The notes under the pieces were generated by a model. The model was not told the origin of the DNA and made no database searches. It saw only the letters and a list, made by a program, of their open reading frames with translations. A stretch of 64,000 nt of DNA from Ulota crispa (lineage: Eukaryota; Streptophyta; Bryopsida; Orthotrichales; Orthotrichaceae): NCBI GenBank assembly GCA_963920765.1, contig OY987248.1:10946539-11010538 (forward strand), in the 5' to 3' direction. Positions within the stretch are counted from its first letter, which is position 1. Every line of letters starts with the position of its first letter. The position numbers and the translations under genes are program-made. Below are positions 35,258-46,521 of the stretch, piece by piece.

Positions 35258-35953
35258 TTAAGGTAGGAACACCCATAAGTGTCAGTGTCCCCATAATTGT
35301 CACCTCTAAAATCTTGGAACATTTGTGGAAATGAATAGATGTAATTACAATGATGTACAACATGTGAACATGAAACCTTAGTGTTGGTTATGGGTGCAAT
35401 AGCAATTTGCTCTTTAAAAATTCACAACTTATTTTCACAATCTATACTAATAATAGGCTTGGTTTCATTAGTTGGATAGTTGGGTGTCTGTAATAGAATA
35501 AAATCTTTATTAGTTGGGTAGTTGGGTGTTGCTCCAAGAATATTAAATGGCGGTTATGTGGCGGTTATTCTTATTTCTATGGTTATGTGGCAGTTATGGT
35601 CGTCGTTGGGGATGGGGTATACACGGGAATAGGGGGTGGACGCCTAAAGAAGGAGGCAAAGCGCATAGATAGGCATAGTACAAGTAAGCTCATTGTAACG
35701 AAAAGGAGAAGAAACCTGAAGAAGGTGATTATGAGAAAAGTCATGTTAATATTTTTGCAAGGACCCCCTCTCATGATGACCCACCGCCGGAACGGCGAGT
35801 ATAAAGGTCCACTAATATCCAAATAATACATTTGAAAGTGCATACTGATTTTTTTTTCTGTTCATAATAGGATCCTATAATTTGCTAGTTGCTTTTTAAT
35901 AGACATCATGTTCAAAACCCTTAGTTTGACATTTATGGGTGCTCCTACCTTAT
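35258..35953. mobile_element. AAGGTAGG-family MITE, copy 4, carrying a Helitron
   Basis: TTAAGGTAGGAACACCCATAAG to TTTATGGGTGCTCCTACCTTA. Without 35441-35815 it is about 320 bp and collinear with copies 1 and 2. Confidence 0.8.
35441..35815 (+). mobile_element. Non-autonomous Helitron, 375 bp
   Basis: The 5' end is TCTATACTAATAA. The 3' end is CTAA, preceded by a hairpin (CGCCG, loop GAA, CGGCG at 785-797) 14 nt upstream. It sits between A and T: the host reads CACAA/TATCC, and the uninterrupted copy at 13241 reads CACAGTATCC with no target duplication. These are the defining Helitron features. The open frames at 35583-35843 inside it overlap on both strands and are unsupported. Confidence 0.85.
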
Positions 35954-36268
35954 GGCAAGTTCCTTCAAACAATTTGTATTTCGTTCTTTGAAATAATGAA
36001 TGGGTTTGCATGTGCTACTGCCAACTAAAGCTAACTAATTCTGTTCATTACAGCATTTGCACATTTTGGAGTTACAGAGTTAACATTTATGATGACATGT
36101 ACAACTCTCTCGACAACTCTTCAATGTAGATTTAATTTTAAAATTTGTGTACCATACTATTGAAAAATGTTTCAACTTCAAAAATTTGTTCTTATATATT
36201 TTTTTACTTGAATAGAAAACACTTCTCTTTCATTTAAAAATAGGTTGTAGTTTCTTTGAATACCCGTC

Positions 36269-36923
36269 TTAACCTCAAAACAACGCTGGAAATTCTTGAG
36301 CTTTTAGGAGTTTGTTCTAATTTTAATAATAAGCCAGCATTTTGATAAGTTGCATCAATTTTTTTTGAATTGTAAATGTATAAAATCAAACTAGATATAT
36401 CAAAAATCATATTAGAAAAGAAATCACAATAATATCTCTTACTGATTGAAAGATTATAATGTATGATCATGAGGGTGTTAAAATTGTGAAAGTGATTTGA
36501 AGTCTTTCAAGCTTCTTTTCACATGTCAAGTTTAAAAATTTTGGTCACCAAAAGAAAATGAGGTTAAAGAGCCTAACATGCATAATCCCAATCAATTTAT
36601 GACTTCTCAAAATCTACTCTACTATTTTTTTAATGAATTTCTAGTGTGATTTTTTCTCAAAGATCTAATGTATTTGAGGCTCACTCCCAAGAGCCCTCAA
36701 CACTACATAAAGTTAAGATTACAATGGACACCCATGCACAAAATCTTGAATGGAAAAATCATAATCAATCATTTGCAAAATCAAATTATTAAAGCTAATA
36801 TTAAACTTCAAAAAGAAATTTCTAGAAATATAAAATATTAAAAATAGTAATTTGGTAAGGTTTTATTTAACTTTAGAGATTGGTTGAGGACATATTCTAT
36901 CCTTAGGGTTGTTTTGGGGTTAA
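36269..36923. mobile_element. TTAA-flanked MITE, 655 bp
   Basis: TTAACCTCAAAACAACGCTG to GGTTGTTTTGGGGTTAA. The interior resembles 34376-35015. Its right TTAA is also the left TTAA of the next element. Confidence 0.75.
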
Positions 36924-37831
36924 CCCTTTAGAGACCACCAAACCATATTTTGGTTCAGAAGAGTGGTTTTTGGCATATAGAGTAAAATTGCTCAACATTT
37001 TGGAAATTGGACTTGAAGATCGCTTGTGATCACAAGAATTTTGCATCCAACCAAAAAAACAACAATGGAATTGGGTATGTGAGTTTATAAATAATGGTGT
37101 TTATACGGCATGGTCACAAAATACATATCCATATTTGGTCAAAGATGGATCAAAGCAACAACACAATACATCAAACATCCAAGAAGAGTGCCAAATTCCA
37201 ATTATGTTGTCCTAAAAAAATTCATATTGCTCATGAAATACGCTAGTATTGGTTTCCTATACGGTAGTAGTATAATTGTAGTATTTGAAGATGTCTTGAA
37301 ATGGTGCTATCATTCATCTTTAAAAAAACTTGTCCTACATCTAAGGCCAATTCTTTACTATTTTCATAGATTGGATTTTCCATAGCATTTATCAAGTTTC
37401 TTGTAAAACTATTTTTGGGTAGCAATGAAAGTGGGATTTTTGACCCTTTTTGTCCACTTAGCTACACCTTGTGAGTGTTATTTTTATCCATTTTGTGTGA
37501 AACTAGTCTTATTGGAAAGGTGGGAAACCTAGCTTTCTAGAAATATAAGGCTCTTCTTAAGCAAAACTTGTATGAAGCACTAAGATCCAAAACCACACAA
37601 GCATGAAAACTAGAGAATTCCTGCCTACAACTCACTCAATCATTATAATATTTCACCTTCAACAATAAATCTAATTGAGATTTTGATGCTTTATAGTAAA
37701 CAAGGTCTACTTCTCATTTGTACGGTTGGATTATTGAAATTGGTCCATAATTGATTCAAACGCACATCCAAGTTTACTACCCTGATTTATAATGAATTTT
37801 GTGAAAATGTGTTTGGTCTTTAAAGGGTTAA
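36920..37831. mobile_element. TTAA-flanked MITE, 912 bp
   Basis: TTAACCCTTTAGAGACCACC to GGTCTTTAAAGGGTTAA, the inverse of 9538-10465. It starts in the TTAA that ends its neighbour. Confidence 0.8.
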
Positions 37832-38254
37832 GAAAGAAAGCGCTACCAAAGTAGATGAATGTAAATGAGAACAAGAAGCAAATGCAAGCCAATGAAAAAT
37901 ATTTCATTCTAGCTTGCTAAGTGTTATATGCTAGGTATCATTACAAAAATGAAATTAAATCACAACGGTATTCACTGAACCCTCTCATCCTCACAACCAC
38001 AGAAAAATATCCAACTATCGACAAAAACGTCATAAATAGAATTATTTAAATACTTTGTTTCAAACACTTCAAATTTGAAAACGCCTTTACATGAATTGAA
38101 TTCATTATTCAAATGGTTTGATTGATGGGCTGATATTCTAATATCATTTAACCAAAAAATTAACCAGTTATTGAAATTACATTAGAATGGTGACATCCAT
38201 GGTGTAGCTTTAGTAGACCATCATTTTGATGTAAAAGTAATGACATGACTTGCC
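37832..38254. other. Spacer, nothing recognised
   Basis: AT-rich, no supported feature. Confidence 0.5.
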
Positions 38255-39222
38255 TTAATCCCTCATCGCCTAAGGTTCAAAGAGGTCTAAAGTATTTTTG
38301 TTTTTCAAGCGTTGTGTGTTTACATGCCATTGGAGTATGAAAATCTCAGCCATACAATCTTGTATTGTTTATGTTGCAAATAATGTGAATCAAATTTGGG
38401 GTCATTTGACCGATTGAAAAATTATGATGTTTTAATATTGAAAAAAGATGTTGAAATTTTCCCAAAAACACATTTGGAGGTGAAATTTGATTTCTAAACC
38501 TACTCAAATGAATAAAATTAAAATGTAAAGTGATTTAAACCAATATACAAACACATTGGTAAAAAAAATCTCAATCAATATACTCATTTTGTTTGTAAAA
38601 TTGTTTTGAAATGTCAAAAAACAATGAAAAAGTAGCAAATAATCACATCTATGGTTAAACCTCCCTTTACAAAAATGATTCTCATTCACTCATAACTTCT
38701 TGGATTCATATGAAATTTTTAGCCATAGCAACTAGTCTAGTATGCACAACTTTTCCAATCACAAAATTTGAAAACAAACCAAGTTTCTATGAAGAAGTTA
38801 AAAGCCACCAAAGTTCACTGTAATGCAAAAATGCGTGAATTTTGTACTTTGAGTTGCTCCCAAACATTCAAGAAAACTTGGATTGACATGAAAAATTTAC
38901 CACAATTTTTAGACTTAATGAGGGGGAAAAAAATTATCGGAAAAAAATGTTTGATGAAAAAAGATAGAAACCTCCAAAGTTGCACCCATCACAATGTAGT
39001 GTGGTGAAATCAAATTGACCATGTGAACTTTGAATGGCTTTCACAAATTGAATATGTCTTAGATTGATTTAAATATTCTAACTTAGAAACTAGACTAGTA
39101 TGTGCAACTTTGCCAAAAAAATTATTGGATTTGGATAATAAATGCAAAAGTTACAGCACTTCAAGTTGGAGTGATGGAATGCTAAAGGACACTTTTTGTT
39201 CCCTTAGGCAATGAGGGGTTAA
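38255..39222. mobile_element. TTAA-flanked MITE, 968 bp
   Basis: TTAATCCCTCATCGCCTAAG to CTTAGGCAATGAGGGGTTAA, a terminal inverted repeat of about 16 bp. The interior is unlike the other copies. Confidence 0.8.
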
Positions 39223-40182
39223 GTTACTTGAATTTGAAACAAACTAACATTGAGAATCATTTTGTTAACCCTCATATCAATGTGTCTGTTGTCATCATCT
39301 TCTCATTCTATAAAGTAAGTATTAATATCTGCAAATTAACGTTGTGCAAATTTTGATGTGAAGCTTAAATCAAAATTTCATTTATAACAAATACTATATG
39401 TGAGGCAAGAGATATGACATTATATTTGAATATGTAACAATTATATTATTGAAAACTAAAGATGAGTCAAGAACAAGATGGCTCTTGATTGATTGCTACA
39501 ATGCATTTACCGTGTAGAGTTTGAGAGGGGACATAAATTTGTAAAAACTATGTGTGATAAATAACAATTTTATTTGGGATAAATGCTAGAAGCACTATAA
39601 GGTAATGCGCAATTGTTTGTTATGGTTAAATTGTCCACCAAACCACTCCAAAAAGGATAGCTAAGGAAAAACACAAGGGATTGTGATATGTTTTCTTCAC
39701 TTAATTTGCAATGTGTATCACAAATCCCATTCCTTCTTACCAAATTTGATGACATGCTTTCATTTGCAAAATTAGAGTTGCATTCCATGAATAAACCAAT
39801 ATTCAAAAGAACAAATCAAAAAGTAGAATTACAATAAAATATTCATGTAATCCACATTGCTTATGAAAATACCACAAGTGATGTTTTTGCAAGTTTGAAA
39901 ATAATTGATCGCAATTTGTAACAAGCATGAAGGGTATTATGATTTGTGAAAATGTATGTTTGTATTGGAATTATCCATGGACATTGACAACCAAAAATAA
40001 ATACATCAAATAGCTAAGCTTGGTTCTCAAACACATCCTAGACGTCTAAAAAGAGAATAGGGTTGGTCAAATTTGAATGATTCTGAAACATAATCCAATA
40101 CTGTATAAATATGTAAATATGAAATGTTTGGTGTCATGCTTCCATTTAAATAGATCAAGAATTAGACTTAGTCAATCTTCTC
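39223..40182. other. Spacer, nothing recognised
   Basis: AT-rich. A - strand frame at 39570-39806 (78 codons) is without recognisable homology. Confidence 0.45.
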
Positions 40183-41122
40183 TTAACCCCTAAAGGACTG
40201 TTGTCCTTTTGGGGGACAAGTGGGAGTTCGGGCATGTATCTTTGGATAAGCTACTTTGTGTGATTTTCTGAAACTTTTATTGAAGGTGGGGAATTCAAAG
40301 ATCTACGCGGGCATCTAATTTTTTTTTCTCATTTTGACAATTATTGAAGAAGTTATGCAAGAATTTATAAAAAGTTGGGGAGGACTGCCCGCCCGGGCAG
40401 CCCAAAAACTTCTTAAATAAAAAAATAAAAATAAAACTAAAATTTGAAATTGGTTCTTTAGATTTTTTTTTATAGGTGCGAAGCTTTGAATCATTCAATT
40501 TCAATCAATGAGATGACAGTTATGAGGAGTTTTTGTTTGTGGGCAATTATGAATTCTCTACTCTAAAATAAACTTTGAAGTCCTTTATTTTACTCAATTT
40601 TTATTATTTTGGAAAAACAATCAAACCAAATAAAGTAGATTGTTTATCACAACATTTTGACCATTAGGGTTTGCAATTTTCATTTTAATAATTAAATTCT
40701 TAACAATTTAGTGATTTGATTCATTCTCTACTTCTTTTTACTTACTGATTTTTCCCATGTGTTGTGTAGTTCTAACTGATTTGAATATTCTCCCACACTT
40801 AGCTAATTTGATCTCCTACATGGGAAAAATAAAGCACAAAGTTGCGTAGAGAAATTATTTTCATGTAAGAATGGTCAAAGGCTTCTAAAATTTTGGGGTA
40901 GCATGAAAAAAACTTTTCTTTTCACTTTAGATGTAAATATCTTACTCATGTCCATTTGGAATGACCTAATTTTTTTCCACAAGTACCTAATCCTGTCTAG
41001 GGCAAGATCCTACGATTGGATTTCCCAAATTTTCAAAAAAAATAACCTTCTTACTAACCCCCCAAAAGTGGCAGTTTTGAGTGATTTTCACTGAAAAAAT
41101 GGCTCAATCCTTTAGGGGTTAA
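40183..41122. mobile_element. TTAA-flanked piggyBac-like MITE, 940 bp, two-module
   Basis: TTAACCCCTAAAGGACTG to CAATCCTTTAGGGGTTAA. The left ~330 bp match the fold-back elements at 16538 and 42842. The right ~600 bp match 1-588, so it joins two modules found separately elsewhere. Confidence 0.8.
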
Positions 41123-42841
41123 AGATTAGTATAAAAAGGGTTAGCATAAAAGGAAGTATGCTAAGCATGCCAATTTGATTCAACATGACAGTTCAAAAAA
41201 CCTTGAATCCTTGCAAACTTGCAATGTTCAAGGAGATTTTAGCTTCCTCAATAAATATTTTACATTTCTCATTTTAATTTAAACTTTTAGTGCATGGATA
41301 TTGTCTGTACACATATTCTTATATACTTATTCTACAGTTAGATTTTCTGAAAACCAAACCAGTATTTATTTGATTTTAAAATTTTCAACTGGTTTTCATT
41401 TACACTCTGTTCAATTGACTCTTTACTATCTTTTGGATCTCCCCGCTCACTGGTCCCTTGTTAGGAATGGTTGAACTCCAGCAATTCCTAGTGAAATTAG
41501 GTATTTATTTTTTCTGTTGCTCGTAATGAAACTAGTGCTTTACTGCTTCTTCATGGGGCAAAACATGGCAACATTGTTGTACCAAACTACCAATGCTGAA
41601 GTCTATTAATAGCACAGAGGCCATGAATTCAACGATCTCGGTTACTACAACTTCATCCCCAAAGGCCATTTGGAGGGGTTGATAAATGAAAATAGACCAT
41701 CTCAGTGCTGTACATGGACTTACAAGGCTTGGACTACTATTGCTACTTATGATATTCTAACTAGCCTCTCTGTAGCCTTTTTCTTGCTTGAGATGATTGA
41801 GGGGGAGCAACTTAATAGCAATATTCATTGAAATGTAAGACCACATAAGAATTCATTCCTGAGTTCCCTTCACTGCAAAGTTTCAGTGAGCGACCAAGTA
41901 AACGTCCTTGTATGCAATGGAGTCATATACAGGCACTATGCTGCTTCCTTTACAGTCCTGCCATCTCCACAATGAAGAGGAAAAATACAATCAGCAAAAG
42001 ACACACCATCATCCACATAAACAAGGGGACGTGAGAGCATCTCCATTGGTTTGCTTAGAATCAGACACGCCAAATGTGTTTTAGAAGGACTTGTTGTGGC
42101 AAAAATGGGCGGGCAGGGCTTGCAATATCCATTGGTTCCTTGCAAAATTCATTACAAGGGAACAATGTCAATTTGGACATTTTTTGTGATTTTGGACACA
42201 TTTAGTCAATTTGGACAATTTTTCTTGAAGTGACTAAATTAGTGTACCAAGTGATGGAAACATGAGTCGAGGATAAGAGTGCCACAATCCTAAGGGGTGG
42301 TGTTGTGGCTTGCTACCTAGGCATATGGGGCTTGCAACAACTCAACTTACTATTGGAGCCACTTCAAGGTTGTCACGTAACTCACCCTTGTTGAAATTCC
42401 AACATTCCACTAATCCACGCCTTCACTACCAAAGTATGGGATCCAAGTCATCATTATTTTGTGAATTTAAATGTCTTGATTTGAACATTTTGAGCAAAAT
42501 CATGTTGTTTAGGACATATTTGTGTTGATTAGGATCACTTGATTTGAACCCATTTTCTATGCTAGTGCTTGTTCCCTACTTTGACCCAACATTACATTTG
42601 CGTAAATATTTCAACCTCAAAATGGTTTGCAAAACAAGCACAATAAGAAAACTTGAAGTCTTGATAGCTCACCGTCCCTAAACATCTCTTTGACACGGCC
42701 GCTCAAAATGATGGTTTATGCATACCAGTGGTGGAGATCTGAGATGGGACCAGGAGCTTGAAACACAAGATTTGTTGATTCGGGAAAAACACTCCACCAA
42801 AACAGATTTTGGAATATTAAATTTAGCATTTGTGATAATGG
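41123..42841. other. 1.7 kb spacer with an unidentified open stretch
   Basis: A + strand stretch at 41613-41831 stays open for 72 codons (begins HRGHEFNDLGYYNFIPKGH) but starts after a stop and has no ATG near its start; I do not recognise it. GAGCATCTCCATTGG at 42032 and the inverse of GAGCATCTCCACCGG at about 44937-44952 may be the two ends of a 2.9 kb transposon with TGA flanks, which would enclose the elements at 42842 and 43768. Confidence 0.3.
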
Positions 42842-43568
42842 TTTGCCTCTAAAGGACTGCTGTCCCTTCAAGGGACAAATGGGATTTTGGGCATGTATCT
42901 ATGGCTACATTGCTTTGCGTGATTTTTTGAAACTTTTATTGAAGGTGAGGAATTCAAAAATCTACGTGGGAATGTAATTTTTTCTTCATTTTGACATTTA
43001 TTGAAGAAGTTAAAAATGAATAACTGAAAAACAGGGGACTATCAGGCAACCAAAAAATTCTTTAAAAGTTTCATTTTTTTCAAATAAAAATCTGAAATAG
43101 GTTCTTTAGACTTATGTAGACGTGGGGAGCTTTGAATCATTCAATTTTGATAGATGAGATGAAAGTTATGATAAGTTTTAGTTTGCAGGTAGGTGGGGTT
43201 TCTCTCAAAATCATACTTGCCCACGACTGAAAATATCTCATAACTTTAGTCTCATCTATCAAAATTGAATGATTCAAAGCTCCCCACGTCTACATAAGTC
43301 TAAAGAACCTATTTCAGATTTTTATTTGAAAAAAATGAAACTTTTAAAGAATTTTTTGGTTGCCTGATAGTCCCCTGTTTTTCAGTTATTCATTTTTAAC
43401 TTCTTCAATAAATGTCAAAATGAAGAAAAAATTACATTCCCACGTAGATCTTTGAATTCCTCACCTTCAATAAAAGTTTCAAAAAATTACGCAAAGCAGT
43501 TTAGCCATAGGTACATGCCCAAAATTCCATTTGTCTCCCAAAAGGGCCCTTGATGCTTTAGGGATTAA
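42842..43568. mobile_element. TTAA-type fold-back MITE, 727 bp, near-perfect palindrome
   Basis: The left end is TTTGCCTCTAAAGGACTGC, right end GATGCTTTAGGGATTAA. The arms (about 42890-43200 and 43225-43520) are nearly identical in inverse, including CCTATTTCAGATTTTTATTTG, implying a recent origin. Same group as 16538-17267. Confidence 0.8.
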
Positions 43569-43767
43569 AGTGAAAATTTTGATAATTCCTTCAAGATTTT
43601 TTGTCATTGGTGTAAGGCTTAGAAGAAATCATCATGAAATTCACTCTAAATCACCTAAAAACTCTAAAGAATGAAAAATTCAAAAGTCCCAAAACCAAGA
43701 TTCCTGAATTAACAAATACAATAGAACTCCTCTAAACTGATATGGTTAGGACCCCAACTAGATTAGT

Positions 43768-44687
43768 TTAACCCCTAAATCCCTGAGTGTCCCCTTGAGG
43801 GACAAATGAGATTTTGGGCAGGTACCTCCTATAGCCTCAATTTTTTTCCTTATTTTTTAAACTTTTTTTGAAGATAGGAAAACACATTAGCTTCTAGGGA
43901 ATATAAATTCTATTCCAATCTATGCTCAAAAGCAAAAGTTTTGCCTAGATAAGCACAAACTTATGGAGATTGGCAGCAATGAAAATTCACAAAAACTTAA
44001 ATTTTTTTTGTTGTTCTCATAGGTTATAGTTGTGTCTATGTTTGAAGCTTTGATTCATTTCATTTGGACTGGTTATGAGAAAGTTATGGACAATCTTGTT
44101 TTTTGGGCAATTCAAGCATCTTTTTGAAAAATAACTTATAAACTTCATTTTTGAATGCAAGTTTAACATTTTTTCAAAAAAAATGTTGGAGAGGGTGAAG
44201 TTTGCTTTCTAGAACAATCTCACCATTGGGATTATTGTGTTTCAATTCCATTGTATGGTTACTAACAATTTAAGTTTTTGTTCAATTTCACCTTCTTCCA
44301 CCCGATGTTTTTCTTAAGAATGAAATTTAAGTATTAATTGTTTTGATTTTTTTGCAAAGATTCTCAACTCAATTCCCCACCATAGAAAAATAAACCTCAA
44401 AACTCTATGGTGCAAAAAATTTAAGTTAAAAAAGTTCAAAGTTAAATAATCTAATCATGCAAGATATAAAAATGTTTGTTTTTTACACTTTAAACGCAAA
44501 TATCTTACAATGTAGGTGGTCAAAGTTTTTGAATTTTTTTTCCTACATTCTCATACTAGTCTAATACAAGATCCTATGGCTAGATATGAAAAAAGACCAA
44601 TTTTCAAACCTTTTTACTCTTTGCAATAGAAATGGCAATTTTGAGTGTTTTTTGACAAAATAAAAGCCCCAAGGATTAAGGGGATAA
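43768..44687. mobile_element. TTAA-type MITE, 920 bp
   Basis: TTAACCCCTAAATCCCTGAG, then GTCCCCTTGAGGGAC; ends CCAAGGATTAAGGGGATAA. Close copy of 13506-14441. Confidence 0.8.
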
Positions 44688-44939
44688 GTAGATTATTAGT
44701 TAATTCTGTGAAAGTGTAAATGAAGTGACCTATATATTAGTGCCATGATAGCACCAAGGAGCATTACTACTATTGAACTAATTGTCTTGGTTTATGACAA
44801 ACGTATGGTATGACGTTGAGATTTGTGTTATGTATTACATTATGAAGAATATCCATTTAGAGGATATCGGTTTAGAAGAATTCTACTGTATTGCATTTTG
44901 AGGGCGTGCTATTACCCCGTTTGGTGTGGGCTAAGCCGG

Positions 44940-46521
44940 TGGAGATGCTCTGAAATGGCAGCAGCATCAAAGGCTTCATCGGAGAAGCGGCAGCGGTGTG
45001 TTCAACTACCATCGTGGGCTGGGCTGGCCGGCTCCCAAGTCGGGGCCATCCTCATGATGGGAGACAGCTTGCTAGCCGCGTCCCTTGTCACCGGTCGCTG
45101 CTGGTGTCGGACCATCATGCCTCTCTAAAACTGGTAGCATGCGTCTGAGCAAGGACACCACACCCCAGCCCAGAGTGAGTACACAGAAAAAGAAGCTGGT
45201 TGTAAAGATATGGGAAAGAAATGAAGCCATATTTCTTTTCACTGCAAGAGTGTGAGTGTCTCCCTCCCCCCCTCCTTGCAGACTTCAGCAGCACCAGCAG
45301 CAGACTGGGTGAGGAGCTGCAGGGCTACACTAGACTTGGAGCAGCAGCAGGGGCTGTACGAGCACTACTGTACTGCGACAGCCAGACAGACCCCACAGAG
45401 AGCAGAGGCGCAATGCTAATAAGTGACGACTGTGAATCTGAGAGCGAACTTAGGCAGGCGCTCCCTCGTTTCCGCCATCGCCAGTTCCGTTCCGTCCGTC
45501 TTGGGGGAATCGCAAGCCATGGGGTGGAGTGGCAGTAGCAGCAACAATAGCGGCGTTGTCGGTGCCATAGAACCATCGGGCATTGCTTTGGTTAGGTCAC
45601 AGCTGCTGCAGTTATTCATCATGTCTGCGCGAGTGTGTGAAGTGGAGCTGCTGCTGGTGTAGAGAGAAAGGGAGATTTTTCTAAGAGGCATGCGGAGGTT
45701 CGGTGGTGGTGGTGCAGCTCCTTCGTTTCGTTTCTGAGGTGCGTTGCTCGTTTTGAGGACGATACGGTGAATGTTGCTTGTGGAGGTGTTTGACAGTACT
45801 GAGGTTGCGTGGCGAGCTGTGGTCCTAGCTGGAGTCTCATCAGTGAACGACGTTTGGGAGCAGCGATGGGGAGTTTTGGGTTTCTCCTGGATACTAAATT
45901 TAGCGTGCAAGTGCAATCACTGCAATGCACTTGTTTGTCAATGACGGGAGAAGTGTAATTACGTGTGACAGCAACGTGATGGACGTACATGGGCATGCAA
46001 TGCGTAGAATGTATATCACCTCTTAGCAGTGAGTGAGGGCCTCGTTTGGGGAGGATTGTAATGGTACTCTGTATTTTTCTGATCAATGGGGAGCAATTTG
46101 CTCAACTACTGCACGTCCCTGCGGTTTGATCAGATTGCAGTATTACCATAGTATCACTCACCACGCATAATCTTCACTTTGCGAATAGCTCACAATGTGG
46201 AAGGAATTTTTATTGCAACTTTGGCATTGGTGACTATGCTTCCCTCTACTTCTGGAAGTACAGACCGCGACTTTTTGAGGACGTGTATTTGTCATAAGGC
46301 GAAGCGAGTAACGAGCGATTTTGCATTGCCTTTTCTTTGCAGAGTTTCAAGATGGTGAAGAATGATAGTGTACTAGGGGGGAGTTGCGATTATTGGATTT
46401 TTTCCTGTGAAGTGATGGAACCTTGAAGCAGCGGCACACGTGCAAAGGTGGAGCTAGAATCGTGAAGAAACAGAGCGAAGGGGGAAGGAGACACTGCGAG
46501 CCAGAGAACGTTGTTGCAGCA
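44940..46521 (+). promoter_or_regulatory. Probable promoter and 5' leader of the TRM gene
   Basis: Composition shifts from AT-rich repeat DNA to a mixed, CpG-containing sequence at about 44940, and this continues to the TRM start codon. Pyrimidine tracts (CTCCCTCCCCCCCTCCTTGCAG at about 45259-45281) could belong to a 5' leader intron. Several short ATG frames (44823-45128, 45221-45538, 45423-45662) overlap each other on both strands and look like leader or chance frames. The transcription start cannot be placed. Confidence 0.4.

Noticed and set aside
41613-41831. 72-codon open stretch beginning HRGHEFNDLGYY
   Set aside because: No ATG near its start, no partner exons, no recognised family. 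Could be a decayed exon.
44823-45662. Several ~80-100 codon frames upstream of TRM, both strands
   Set aside because: They overlap each other in different frames, show no family signature and lie where a promoter or leader is expected.
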